Below, piece after piece: positions 22,399 to 34,099 of a stretch of 50,516 nucleotides of DNA; within the stretch, counting starts at the first letter, position 1, and each line of letters begins with the position of its first letter. The stretch is from contig NW_027192206.1 in NCBI RefSeq assembly GCF_041956535.1, forward strand, positions 664,670 to 715,185, in the 5' to 3' direction. A program made the position numbers and the translations under genes. The DNA comes from Calcarisporiella thermophila CBS 279.70. Taxonomy: Eukaryota > Calcarisporiellomycota. The notes under the pieces are model-generated. The model saw only the letters and a list, made by a program, of their open reading frames with translations, searched no databases and was not told the DNA's origin.

Positions 22399-24971
22399 TC
22401 AATTCAAGTGCCCAACCAAATGTTGGTCATCAAACATCATGCTATTTGAGCCAGTAGTGAAAGCATTGACATCTTGTAACATCGTGAGAGGGCTATGCGA
22501 TGTGGGTGAAGCGGAGCGAGGAGATTGATATAACGTATCCTCAGACAAGAGGTTATATAATAAGGACTGAATATTCATACCAGTGAGTGTGTCCGGTATC
22601 GGATCTATGGATTTTGATTTTTCAACGAAATATATATCCGTCTGTGGGATTAAGGAGTACACATCGTTTTTTTTCTCCAACTGTAGTGATATGGAAGCAG
22701 AGGTTGGTGTTGTGTTCGCTGATTTGTTCATCTCCATGCCGGAACAATAAGTATGACAAGGTCCTGACTCCCCAGGCATTGGGAAAAGTGTCATCCTATT
22801 TTGTTGAGTTATATCGGCTTCCCGATGTGATATTTCTCCTGTTGTCAACAGGCTGATATCTATTTGGTATCTCTCCACTAACTTAGTCGATTCCTCCTGT
22901 ATACTCTGTAGTATTGAAAGAGTAGGACCTGCCATTCCCCAATATTGTTTCATACGCTCCAATAATATATACGCGCGGGCTAACGATTCTCGACATTTTG
23001 CTGACACTTTAGGATCAGAGTTATCCACAAGCTGTATATAGACAGTGCCTGCCACATACACACAGCTGGCGGCATAATTGGTAATTCCATATAATTGTTC
23101 TATGCTCAGTCCCCACAGTAAATCCATGATCGTATTAGCAGCGCGAATGCAATTTTCAGTTGAAGCGTTTGCCAGCGAACTAAGTGAAAGTTTTTCTTCC
23201 CCGGTAATGCGTGAATACCTTCGATATAGTAAAATGATTATCATACAATAAAGTGAATGCATCAGCACAAAACGCTCATTTTTCCTCTCCAATTCTATTT
23301 TGTAACTCTGTTCATTGAGTTGAAGATGCTCTGGTAGAGATCGTTGCCATGACGAAATTAATGTATGCAGTTTTGTCAATTCGATGAGATGAGTGTGCGA
23401 ATTGACGGGAAGATCGCGCCTAACAAATTTCATCACCCGACCAAGAAGTGCAAAAATTCGAACAAGTTGCGCCAAAGAATTCATATCTGCTGTGCCTAAT
23501 TGTGGCGGGGAAATGCCTTGCTTATTTATGTATAAATTTTCGGTAAGAGTTGGTTGTTCCAGTTCGTAATTCTTGTCATCTGTTGGAAGTTGCACATTAC
23601 AGTCTCGATCATCGATAGTCTGTATACGTCCTGTAGCAGCGGAACAAATCCGATCCATTAAGAAACATGCCCAAAAACACCTCCGGCGTGTTTCCTTTTC
23701 AATCCAATTGGATTTGTAGGAGATAGGCTCATCTACATGCCATTGCTCGCGATTCATACCAAGCTCTTGCACCATTCTATTAATTTAATTATATTAAAAT
23801 TTATAATTGGCAGATTTTTACAAACCGAATATTTACCTTATTGCCATTCCTAGCCACAACCAGGATCGGAAACCTTTAGCACATCCAAGATCATCGACTA
23901 CAATGATCAACATAGCCTGCACAGCAGATAATGTCGGTCGATCCCAGGCTCGTGAAATCAAGTCTCGTGCACGCAAAGCAAAGAGTTCTCCCGCCAGATA
24001 CTGAGAATGCGATTGTAGTTCAGGTCGCTTTGAAAAACTAGTTAATTCACAAGAATGAGATAACACTAAAAAATAAAAAAGTCAAATCATAAAGGGGCTA
24101 TTTACCGTGCAGATATTGCCAAGACGCTAAAGAGCAACATAGGTGGAATTCGATTCGTTCTCAACTCTTCCATGAAGGTTGGTCGATGAAGTATAGGCAA
24201 GGTAGGCCACATATATTTGAAAAAGTGCGTTACTAACTCCTCGACCAAATCCTGCGGTAGCTGTTCCATATTTAGGGGCGAGCGGGGAATAGAGAGTTTT
24301 GATTGTGCTAACAAGAGGCTATTCTCGGAATGGGCTGCTTCTTTAATAGCTAAGGGCGTGTCATTTATCTCTGTTGATAGTTCTTCAGTACTCATTTCTA
24401 GTGAGGATAATGTACTCTCAAACAACAAGTGATTCGCTTCGATACTATCTGATATAATGTCAAAGCTTATTGAATCGTATTCGCTCCCAAATGTATTGTT
24501 ATTATGGCAAGCTTCTGAATTGTAATTTCCAGTACTCTGGTTCGTTTGAATATTCACCCTGTTGGTGTTGTATTCGATCGATGATTGCGGAATCAACATA
24601 TCTTCTGTTAAGAAGTTTTCAGGTCTTGTCGAGAAGTTCGGCTCAATTGCGACCTCTGGCAATTGATTTTGGCGGGTATACTCATTAACAGCGATCAACT
24701 GCTTGTTAGAAGTCTGGTACTTTTTCAACAGATTTTCCATTCGTTCCAAGCGCTTCACGAGCTTATCAATAGAATCATTACGTGAGCCGCGTTTTTTGTT
24801 GGTCTGGTTATACACACAATCAATTCAAGAGTATAGACAACTGCTGCATTGTGGTCTTCCGCCATCGCATTTTATTTTCTTTCTTCGACATGAATCGCAC
24901 GCCACCGCAAGGCGCCCTCGTTTTTTTGTACCCTTAGCACGATCTTTAGTTATGGTGGGATTTGCGTTCAT
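22399..24971 (-). pseudogene. Zn2Cys6 transcription factor with one in-frame TGA in the zinc cluster
   Basis: Exons 24971-24106, 24037-23837 and 23776-22399 join in phase with GT-AG introns, giving 815 codons. The cluster at residues 25-52 has all six cysteines with correct spacing: [11 protein letters not shown], then C-SS-C, then six positions to the last Cys. One of those six positions (codon 49, 24825-24827) is TGA, where relatives usually have Gly. A coiled-coil linker (KLVKRLERMENLLKKY) follows. The fungal_trans domain runs from LVEELVTHFFKYMWPTLPILHRP across both introns to TRRRCFWACFLMDRICSA. No other lesion was found in 814 codons. Such factors bind CGG-type sites in the nucleus. As read, translation would stop within the DNA-binding domain; a sequencing error or a very young nonsense allele are the alternatives. 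No alternative splice site removes the codon in frame. Confidence 0.85.
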
Positions 24972-26369
24972 TTAATGTCTAAGCCGTACTACATGATGAT
25001 GAACGATAAAAAAAATGGACAGTGCAATCACTTCAAAATAAAGCAATGAATTTCTCGCTTTAAAAGAGCCAAAGGATTAGGATAAATGTTGAGATAATGA
25101 AACGGGGATATTGACCTTGATACAATTGAACTGCCCTCTATAAGCTCCATAACCCAGGTTTTGCCGAGATTTTGTGACTGAAAAATGAGATTTATTATTA
25201 ATATTTAAATACTATTACTAATTAAATGGATCAATATTTGAATATTAAAGGTTAAAATCTCTATTTCTTAATCAAATTGAACATATAGTTTTGTGAATTA
25301 GGCTTCAAACACATACCCACGTGAAAAGGAAATCTAGGAGGAAGAAAATAAATAAATACCTGCCCAAAAGTGCATTCAAAAAATTCTCTCGACAACGATA
25401 TAAGTTTTGGATTTTGCGACTTGTTGAAGTGCAATTGAGCTGCAAGTATCAATCAAATGGTTAAGTGCGTTCCTAGCTTAGTTTACTAACTATTTTTACT
25501 TTCATTTAAAATCTCACAATAATAAACTCTGTATTGAATTTATCGCATCACTCGCAAGATTTTCCGTTTTATTATACAAGTCATTGTGTAAGTAGGGATA
25601 ATATTAATTTTTTCACGTCAATTATACAAAAATGAGTAAGGAAAGATTATCATTAACTCATAATATGATGCATATTGTCTGTGATGATTTCCCTAGGTGC
25701 TAATGCAATTTGTTGAATACAACATTCACTGATTTCGAGAGAAGTCATTTTTTTAATTTATTGTTTCTCCTCGCAAGGCTAAAGTTACAATCAAATTAAT
25801 ACTTTATGCTACCGTGAAGCAGCACCGTATACATGAATGAAATTGAAAGTGTTAGAATAATGGATATCATATCATAATTTCTTGAACAATTATGGCTCAT
25901 TTAAGTTCACCTTAGAATTTCATAATTAAATATTGGATATATATGTACAGGAAATGGCTGAACATTATGTAAGTAACAAAATAGTTACTTATCCTACATT
26001 TCAAAGGGCCCAGTCAGGCGTATATTTGAACTTGGAGCTCTGACAAATTTTATAGCGGTTTTTTGTGTTATAATACCATGCGATTTGGGTCTGGTAGTCT
26101 TAGGTGCTTGATTTTCGGTTGATTCATGGTCAAGTGCGTTGAATAATGAGAGCCTTATCACAGAAATGGCTAAGTTGATGCCTTTGAATTCAAAGGCAAG
26201 AGACTAATAAGACATAGGTATTAGAATTAAACACCTAGCCCTACGCTCATTAAAATATCTCACTTGTCCGATGGAAAAAATTTGATCATAAAACTTCTAA
26301 TAAATAATAAGAGATGAAAGGTTGAAGATTGAAATCCATATAAATTTACATGAGAAATAGCGTATCAGA
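24972..26369. other. intergenic, nothing recognised
   Basis: AT-rich stretch of about 1.4 kb upstream of the Zn2Cys6 factor and downstream of the Sec18-like gene. I searched it for further Sec18 exons (AAA domains) on the minus strand and found none. Confidence 0.55.
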
Positions 26370-26886
26370 TTATACCGAGCAGAATGCCTGAGCTAATTCC
26401 TTCGTATCAAATGGATCCATAGTCGTGGAGTTTCTAGCCAGAAAACCCACTTCTAATTCCATATTACCAATATAAATAGCATCGTTTTCAGAGAGAGGAT
26501 CGTATGTTTGCACCGATATTTCCTGCATAAGTGAGACGCCTGCCCATTTCCTATGTGGGTTGGAAAACGCCAAAGTTCCAGGCTGTATTTGCTCATTCGG
26601 GCTTTTTCAAGAAATAAAGAAATTTCTAAATTATTTACAATAAAGTTGTTGAACCTATTGACATTTACCAAATTGTGAAAATATACTGTTCATCCACTAC
26701 TATATATTGAACCCTGCGATCAAAATCGCTTGGTGCCACATAAACATAATTTGAGAGTGCCATTGAGTTACTAGGAGATTTGCGTACTTGCATCAGAATT
26801 TCTTTGGGAGGTAGCGACAGATTATGCTTGAAATGACCGTTAGTAGATGTGGTGTTATGAAAGTTCGATCGTTGACTATTCTCCAT
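26370..26886 (-). CDS. free-standing Sec18/NSF N-domain protein (two exons)
   Basis: Exons 26886-26669 and 26601-26370 join (donor GTAAAT, acceptor AAAAAG) to give 149 residues ending CSV at TAA 26370-26372. The product matches the SNAP-binding N-domain of Sec18/NSF in order: LQVRKSPSNSMALSNYVYV-like start, an FDRRVQYIVV strand, IFTI, QPGTLAFSNPHRKWAGVSL, QEISVQTYDPL, IGNMELEVGFLAR and PFDTKELAQAFCS. Full Sec18 has about 750 residues with two AAA ATPase domains that take SNARE complexes apart. Neither ATPase domain is present here, and the next 900 bp hold no continuation. The residue 1-30 region is Ser/Asn-rich, as in Sec18 leaders. It could be a truncated duplicate or a working mini-protein; an open frame across a spliced intron argues it is not long dead. 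The fragment could also end in a donor (TCG/GTATAA) to lost exons. Confidence 0.8.
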
Positions 26887-27462
26887 TTCGTAATTTGTTT
26901 ATATGGTTCTCGATTATTATATGACCACGTATTTGAATCAAAATTCTGAGGAATTGCCAAGGTTGCTGCGCACAAAGTGTAGGCTTGACGCTTGGCTTTT
27001 TGAATAATAATTTAGAAATACTAATGATTGTGTGGCCGCTTGTGGCTCGTTCATTTGTATAGAGGGTTACTGCTTCAGGTCGCACAACAGAATTTATAAT
27101 TAAATAAACATATTGAATATAAGACAATTCCTTATTTCTACTCGCTCCATTTAACTTCATTTTTATCTTCACTCTTCTACCCATACCCAAAATAAACCCA
27201 CTAACATTTTCAATTGAAAGGAGGCATTATAAAAATGTTGCATGCTACTACAGCTATAAACAAATTCCTAGTAGATGTTGGAGAAATGCGTATATCTCTC
27301 ACTAATCGAATTTCCTGCTTTAATGCAGGAATAGCGTGATACCGAACTCTAGAAATTGGACCATTTTAGAATAAAAATCACCAAGAATGCACATATTAAC
27401 TCTCAATTATTGCACTTTGCAGCTTTGAATCGACCGCTATCCCCCGTAAAGTCAAGGTAATA
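26887..27462. other. intergenic between divergent genes
   Basis: Spacer between the Sec18-like mini-gene (minus) and the M28 peptidase (plus). A minus-strand frame at 26876-27190 overlaps the mini-gene start and shows no family motif. Confidence 0.45.
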
Positions 27463-27505
27463 TTTGCTCTATCTTATCTACAACGACCTCTATCGATAGA
27501 GCAAA
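27463..27505. promoter_or_regulatory. 11-bp inverted repeat upstream of the M28 peptidase
   Basis: TTTGCTCTATC at 27463-27473 is perfectly matched by GATAGAGCAAA at 27495-27505. The right arm overlaps a 14-bp palindrome CTCTATCGATAGAG (27488-27501). It ends 24 bp before the upstream ATG at 27529 and 75 bp before the preferred ATG. It may be a dimeric binding site in the promoter or a leader hairpin. Confidence 0.4.
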
Positions 27506-27579
27506 GTGTTGCTGCCATCCTTTTCTCTATGTTATCCTTTCTATTCAATTCCAACTTATGTCTCAAATTCAATTCCAAA

Positions 27580-29316
27580 ATGTACTGGAGTATATATCTA
27601 ATTGCCTTGCGCCTCTGGGTTTTCCTGGTGCTAGCAGACACAATTTCAAAAAGGGGTTTGGCAAAACAAATCCCAATTTCAACTCACGATCGCATTTATG
27701 TTGAAGAACCAGATATCTTAACTAAGCAATCGGTGGACGATATACTCAGTATTGATAATAACTCAATGTAATTGAAGACATTTTTTGCGTCATTTAATCA
27801 TCTTTTATCATTAATTTTTAATCATTTTCGATAACAGCTACTCCTGGGATCGACTCGCAGAAATGACTGATCTATATGGCAGTAGAATTATCGGCTCACC
27901 ATCACTGGAAAAATCCATTGATTGGATAATTACTATTGCATCAAAGATTGATGGACTCACGGTGCGTACTGAGCCCGTTGATGTGTTCTACTGGAAACGT
28001 GGAGAAGAAGCCTTGCAGCTTCTTGCCCCTACAACGCGCAATATTAATTATGGCGGTGGGGATACACCAATTTCTCTTCCTGTAATCGGGCTCGGGAACT
28101 CATCAAGCACGGACAAAGAAGGTGTGGAAGGAGCGTTGGTCGTTGTTGGATCATTGGAAGAGTTTAATGCAGTGGATGTTAAAGGGAAGATTGTTCTCTG
28201 GAATGTACCATTCTCAACTTATAAAGACACAGTATACTTCAGAACATGGGGTCGACCTGCAGTTGAGGCCAGAGGAGGTATCGCGATGCTGATACGAAGT
28301 ATAACCCCTTTTTCTCTCTCGACTTTGCACACAGGAGCTACTCGTCATGCGAATATACCTGCTGCGGCAATTACTGTTGAAACTGCAGAGTTTCTTCATC
28401 GTATTTACAAGCGTTATGTAAATCGTGCAAATAACACCTCCATATACGCAAATGAATTTGTAGAACCTCGAGTTCGCCTTAAATTGATGAACACTCGCGA
28501 GCCCACAAAGAGCCGTAATGTTTTGATAGAATGGAGAGGACGAGAGTTGCCAGATGAAGTCGTCGTCGTAGGCGGACATATCGATTCTTGGGATGTTGGT
28601 ACTGGCGCAATGGATAATGCTGGAGGTGCCATTACAGCGTGGGAGGCAGTTAGACTAATCAGTCTATTGAAGCAGCCTCCTAAAAGAACAGGTACTGTAA
28701 ATTAATTGCACTGTTTAAAGAGTTGCCCGTTTCTTTTAACAGTGCAGAGTTGGACCCCTATCTATTATATTAACAGTTTGTTCTTATTAAATATATATTA
28801 GTACGAGCCGTTTTGTGGTGTGTTGAAGAGCTAGGCCTCGCTGCAGCTTATGCATACACTGCTGCTCGAATTAAAGACAACACTCTTCAAAAGCATATAT
28901 TTGCTATCGAAACTGATACCGGTATATTCCGGCCTTTTGGCCTCTTTTTTGCAAATCCGAACCAGACTCAAGTCTTGAACAAGCTCAAAGAGTATGGACA
29001 AGTCTATGGAAGGGGATATGATGGTTTTGAGGTAGGACAAGGCGAACCTGAGTATGATATCGAACCTCTTTGCAAAAGAGGCGTCATGTGTGCATCATGG
29101 CAAAGTTATGATGGACTATATCGCGATATCGAACCTAATCCTGCTGGTAATAGAGGATACTTTTATTGGCATCATACATGGGCCGATGACCCATCTATGA
29201 TGAACGCCACCGATATGGCCAATTCTGCCAAAGCCATGGCTGCTTGGGCCTTCATTATCGCTGAAATTGGGTTACCATCTAATAGTAATATTACCTCGGA
29301 TCCATTATCACCCTAA
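27580..29316 (+). CDS. carboxypeptidase Q-like M28 metallopeptidase, secreted
   Basis: Exons 27580-27767, 27838-28691 and 28802-29316 give 518 residues. ATG 27580 was chosen because MYWSIYLIALRLWVFLVLAD forms a signal peptide; an in-frame ATG at 27529 would add 17 residues. The order of conserved blocks follows human CPQ: YSWDRLAEMTDLYGSRIIGS, the PA-like insert with KGKIVLWNVPF, then the peptidase domain. The zinc and catalytic set is complete: GGHIDSWD (His310), MDNAGG (Asp322), VEELG (Glu356/357), IETDTG (Asp386) and WHHTWAD (His471 or 472). Family members trim dipeptides or remove N-terminal residues in lysosome-like compartments or outside the cell. It sits divergent to the Sec18-like mini-gene. 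No oddity was seen beyond a diverged C-terminus. Confidence 0.92.
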
Positions 29317-30247
29317 AATTTGATTTGATTATGTATCTCTCAATTATGAGATACAAAGTACTCGGAGTGGTCGTATGGAATTCCAAATGTTGTTTCTAGT
29401 GAAATGTAAAATTTAATTTGTTGGTATAGATCGCCAGGTAATGGATCAAAGACCAAATAAAGAATTGAAAATTGTGAGAATAAAAAAAAATGGGCACAGA
29501 AAAAACATAGAGCGATTTAAATTATATAGGTCTTGAGTAGTATCGTGTGAATGAGGGATAATTTTCAATATAGCCTATATAATCAACATTGCTATTGGAA
29601 TATAATTCACTGGAATTAATCTCCAGATTAATCACCAGAAGCTTCTAAGATATTTCATTTATGGTAGTAGCTTCGACCAGAAAAGGGTTTAGCTTTTCTT
29701 TTGGACTCTATTATTTAAGATCCTGTTCCTCTTTCTCAATCATAGTAGGTTTCTAATCTTTCAGCTTTAGTGTAATCTCAATATATTTTTAAATTATTAT
29801 TTAGTATTTTATTACGAGTTGTTTAGGGGAAAAATTTTAACAGCTTGCTCAGTACTTCGGTGAAGAATAAGATACTGTATTTGAAAAATCACGGATAAAG
29901 ACGCGTGAAATTTCACGTTTTTGTGCTTTCATTTATAATGGCTCATTTCGCATGGATATGCATCATATAGCCTCTATTCACGGAAAGTTAAACTGCTAGA
30001 CTTTGTTATTAATAGTAGGGATTTACAGAGGTACGCGCTATTTGGAAATATATTTAGAAATTGTCGGAGTTCAATTAGCTCGTTGAAAATTTTTATTAGG
30101 TTGTGGCTTTGACGGCTTTTTCATTAGCTATTTTTTTACTGAATCCCTACTTTATTGCTATGGGGACTTTCAGGTCATGCAATTAAATTCTAGGTATAAG
30201 TAATCTGCCCTGCTATAACATTGAAATTGTTTATTTCATTTTACACG
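29317..30247. other. intergenic, small palindromes only
   Basis: No gene supported. A 7-bp stem GTATCTC/GAGATAC lies just past the peptidase stop, and a 14-bp palindrome CGTGAAATTTCACG at 29904-29917. Otherwise AT-rich spacer. Confidence 0.5.
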
Positions 30248-31694
30248 ATGAGTTCATCCCACTCATCCTATACTCATGGAAATATACACGCCAAGGATGG
30301 TGCATTCGTCAATTCTGGTATAATGAAGTTTCACGATTGTGAGAATGTTTATATGGGTAAGAGTTCTCGGATTTAAATAAAACTCATAACTTCTTTCATA
30401 TCATCGTTCTGGGATGTACTAGCGGGGTCCAATTCTTCCAAAGCAAAGGAGAGAAATAGTCAACTGGAAAATTCTAAAAAAGAGCGAGTGAATGTTCTTA
30501 GCATAGACGGCGGCGGTGTTCGTGGTATTGTTCCCATTACGGTTCTTGAAAATCTATATGAATTAACCGGAAAAGAGGTATAATTTTTGCTTCATAGGTT
30601 TTCCTGACTAATACAAAAAAATTAAATTCTGATTATTATTTTAGCCTTATCAGTTATTCGACTTGATATGCGGCACGAGCACCGGTGGAATACTGGCAAT
30701 TATGCTAGGTATTTTAAAAGTTCCTATCAAAGACTGCCGTACTATATACGAAGAACTTTCCAAGGAAGTGTTCGAGCGTTATGCCATTAAGAGAGCTATC
30801 AACTTTTTCTCATCTGGTGGTGTACGTCATAATGGTGATAATTTGGAAAGTTGCGCAAAAAGAATAATTCAACAGTATACTGGCGACGAAAACATCCAAA
30901 TGTCACAAGTACGCAATGCTATTAAGGTAAATTCAGCCGACTTATAATCATTTACCAAATTCATATAAAATGGGTATAATATAAGTGATATTTGTGGCCC
31001 GGTTCTATAATATTTGCAGGTGTTCGTAGTGGCAAATCAAGGAGAAAACCAATGTCTCGCCAACAAGAGGCTGTTTCGGAACTATAGTGTGTTTGATCCG
31101 GCTAAAGGGCCTGACTGTGCTGTGTGGCAAGCCATTCGAGCAACCTCAGCTGCACCTACTTTCTTCAAAGAAATCATTATAGGTACGTTGGTGACGATAT
31201 TGGATGCTGATTTTTAAAAATAATTTATAATCCTATGATCTTTCTATTTAGATGGAATCAAATATTTTGATGGAGGAATAGGCGCAAACAATCCATCCGA
31301 GATCGCCTTAGCAGAAACTGAAAAAATCTGGCCAGAGGCAAAAGTCAACTGTTTATTATCTCTAGGAACAGGAACAGCTCCCATCTCAGCCATAAATGCT
31401 GGGATCTATGGAATATCAAAATTGAAAACGTGGCTTCTGGATACGGCAACCGATTGTAAGGAGGTGGATATTAGGCTCAGACAATCTGGCCATCGATCAC
31501 TATCAAATTCTATAGACGAAAGTTATTTTCGTTTCGAGCTTGAAGCTGGAGCTGGAATTGGCGGGATGGACGATACAGCTATAATAAGAAATTTGAGGAT
31601 AGCTACTGGCGACTATCTCGCTCACCCAGCCCAGATGAAGTCTTTGGAAAATCTTAAAGTTCGGTTGAGTAAAACACCAGCTTCTATAATTTAA
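30248..31694 (+). CDS. patatin-like phospholipase, five exons
   Basis: Exons 30248-30356, 30423-30577, 30645-30926, 31020-31182 and 31252-31694 join in phase to give 383 residues. The patatin fold is marked by the oxyanion motif DGGGVRG (65-71), the nucleophile motif GTSTG with Ser100, and the dyad Asp in FDGG (Asp243). SAAPTFFKE and GANNPSEIALAE are further family blocks. There is no signal peptide or membrane segment, so it is probably cytosolic. Members hydrolyse acyl chains from phospholipids or other lipids; in fungi some act downstream of immune-like receptors. The first 36 residues form a separate segment, rich in alternating hydrophobic and polar residues (GAFVNSGIMKFHDCENVYM), not part of the hydrolase. 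Its role is unknown. Confidence 0.92.
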
Positions 31695-32295
31695 CATCAT
31701 ATATTTGCATCAAATAGTTATCAACTTAACCGAATTCAAATATTTGATTCTTATTTATATTCAATAGATTCTAAATTCTCTACTAAAACTTAAGTGAAAA
31801 AAATAAATAAATAAAAAAGATTTCTTAGCCAAATAAATTAATGTAACTAGGGAGACTCAGTACTCCTCTTGGGTGAGAGCTCAAAGGGAATGAAGCTGAA
31901 TCCCTATCTACCACCCCCATATGAACAAGAGGCACAAATCCAGGATGCAATCAAAGGCTGAGGAGCAGAATAAGGAGTAGATTTTTTATTTTGTTTTGAA
32001 TTTACCACTACAGTGTATCGTTTACTTTGCATCAAAAGCAACCTAAGAAACTTATATTCTATATATATTTCATCTGTTTTTTTTTATTAGGCACCATGTA
32101 GTCTAATTCTGTATTAGCAGTTGTCCAGAGGAAAAATTTTATTTCAGTTAATTTTGTATATAGATTTTTATTTATAAAAATAGGAGCGATGAATTCCAAA
32201 AATATCAAATTAAAGCGTTTCAAAATAAATTAATAGAAGAAGTATGCATTATAACCTGTCATGCTAATAGTAACTCGTGCTAACAACCTCATAAA
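31695..32295. other. intergenic, A-rich, with a short coding-like scrap
   Basis: Mostly low-complexity A/T between convergent genes. Around 31890-31965 a 23-codon frame with LPPPYEQEAQIQD is GC-richer than its surroundings and may be a scrap of a lost gene; too short to assign. Confidence 0.4.
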
Positions 32296-33087
32296 TCAAC
32301 TTTCTTGCCCTTTCAATATCCAGTTGCTCGTAGCCTCTCCAAACTTTCTTGCCCATTCGCTATCGCTTGCTAACTGCTTAACTGGATCTTTAACCGGAAC
32401 ATCCAAGCCTCGCTGCACCGCTGGACGCGATTCAATACGCTCGATCCAGGCCTTGAGATTAGGGAGGCCATCAATCGTAACTCCGGCCCAATGGTGAGCA
32501 CGAATCCTAAAATGAAAAGGAATTTACTTAGAGCCTATTGAATATACCTGAAGTCAATAAAATACCAACCACGAGTAATTTGCAATATCTGCCAAAGTAA
32601 ACTGTTCTCCAGCAAGCCATTGCCTCCCCTGTGAAAGATGTTTTTCAATCACTTCGTATAATCGCCTAGTTTCGTCTTGATATCTCTTAATTCCATACTC
32701 GATTTTCTCGGGAGAATATCTATAAAAGTAGGTGGCTTGGCCTTGCATTGGACCTATGCCTCCCATTTGAAACATAAGCCATTGCAGGACCTCCGAACGG
32801 GCATTCGGATCTTTAGGGTAAAGTTTTCCGGCGGGGTCATAATGCTCACATAGATAAACCATAATGGCACCCGACTCGAATACATTGAAATTGCCTCTCG
32901 AGTGATCAGTAAGTGCCGGGATACGCCCATTCGGATTTATCTTTGTAAACCACTCGGACTTTTGCTCTTTTTCAGCAAAGGAGATTGGCTTTACAATGTA
33001 AGGCAGATCGAGCTCCTCGAGAGTGATGGATGCTTTGTGGCCGTTGGGGGTCCCCGCAGTATAAAGAGTCAGGTTTGGAGTGGCCAT
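32296..33087 (-). CDS. glutathione S-transferase, Ure2/YghU-like
   Basis: Exons 33087-32570 and 32506-32296 (donor GTTGGT, acceptor TTTAG) give 242 residues from [18 protein letters not shown]. An upstream in-frame ATG at 33138 would add 17 basic residues. The thioredoxin-like N-domain has [14 protein letters not shown], the cis-Pro region [12 protein letters not shown], and the glutathione gamma-Glu site [15 protein letters not shown]. The helical C-domain has [16 protein letters not shown], the usual signature of this class, and ends [14 protein letters not shown]. Such enzymes conjugate or reduce electrophiles and peroxides with glutathione in the cytosol, so a stress or detoxification role is likely. 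The donor GTTGGT is non-consensus, but it is the only one that keeps the [13 protein letters not shown] join in frame. Confidence 0.9.
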
Positions 33088-33138
33088 GGTGTGCTTGCTA
33101 AACTTATTGATTCGATGTTTAGGTTTGGATGTGCTCAT

Positions 33139-34099
33139 GTGTCTTCATCTTAGCCGCATATTATATACTGTGCAATCTATTTGTCAGCTCTGTGATGTGA
33201 AACCTGCGATCCATTAACGGTGGCAAATTTAGGGGATTGAATGGAGATTTAACTGGACAGGTTTCAAATTAGGGAGGGCTTACTTAATCAAGGGTCATTT
33301 GTAATCCTTTCAGTTTACTTGAAGCAGTCGATTTGGCATCCGTGTACATAGGAATTACTAATTATGCAAGTATTGCTAAAAGGAGAAAAATTAATTTGCA
33401 TTCGATTAAGAAATAAACTAAATGCTGTACAAAACTGAGGCTACGGCAACTCATTGTTTATGCACTCTGGATTTTGAGATCCATTATCTCCTACTCTTGT
33501 GTGGTATCCTTTCAGTGATTTCTCGATGAATCGGTGAATGTGAGCACGCCTTGTGGCTTCTATTATGTTATGACATCAGCTTTTATCGATTTCTTTTATA
33601 TTCATGTCTGTCTTTTTTCTCTCTTAATACAGCATGTCTTCTCGTAACAAGTACCAAATGAAATGGTGGGGAGCTAAATTCACTCGATCAACTAAATAAT
33701 TCTCGACTAACAAAGAAGTCTCATGTTAATACTACTTCATTTCACATTTCACATTACTCATCGTTGCATGATTCAAAAATATAGTTTAGTGCACTGCTAA
33801 ATTAGCCATAGAATGCGTCCGGGAACTTTTCTCCGCGATGTGTTAGCCGCTTACGCCGTATAATGAATCTAGAATAGAACCCCTAAAAAATTTAGACCAT
33901 GCTTTCGAAGTATTGAGGCAGAATAGTCAGAATATTGAAATTATAAAAACAATTCGGATGGGCAACTGATTTTCTAGAATATAACACTAGCGAGAGTGTG
34001 CAAACTAAGCTCAATAATGAGTGTCCGAATGAAGTATGACAATCAAATAAACATTGCTCTGCTGTACTGGCACAAGAGTATTGCTCAGGGCAAAATACC
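33139..34099. other. intergenic, nothing recognised
   Basis: No supported gene upstream of the GST. Short frames only. Confidence 0.5.

Noticed and set aside
1975-24971. Reassignment of TGA to an amino acid
   Set aside because: The in-frame TGA codons fall at sites for different residues (Gly, Arg, Trp), TAA and TAG stops occur in the same genes, and intact genes here use normal stops including TGA.
26876-27190. 104-codon minus-strand frame upstream of the Sec18-like gene
   Set aside because: It overlaps the start of the better supported spliced gene and has no recognisable motif.
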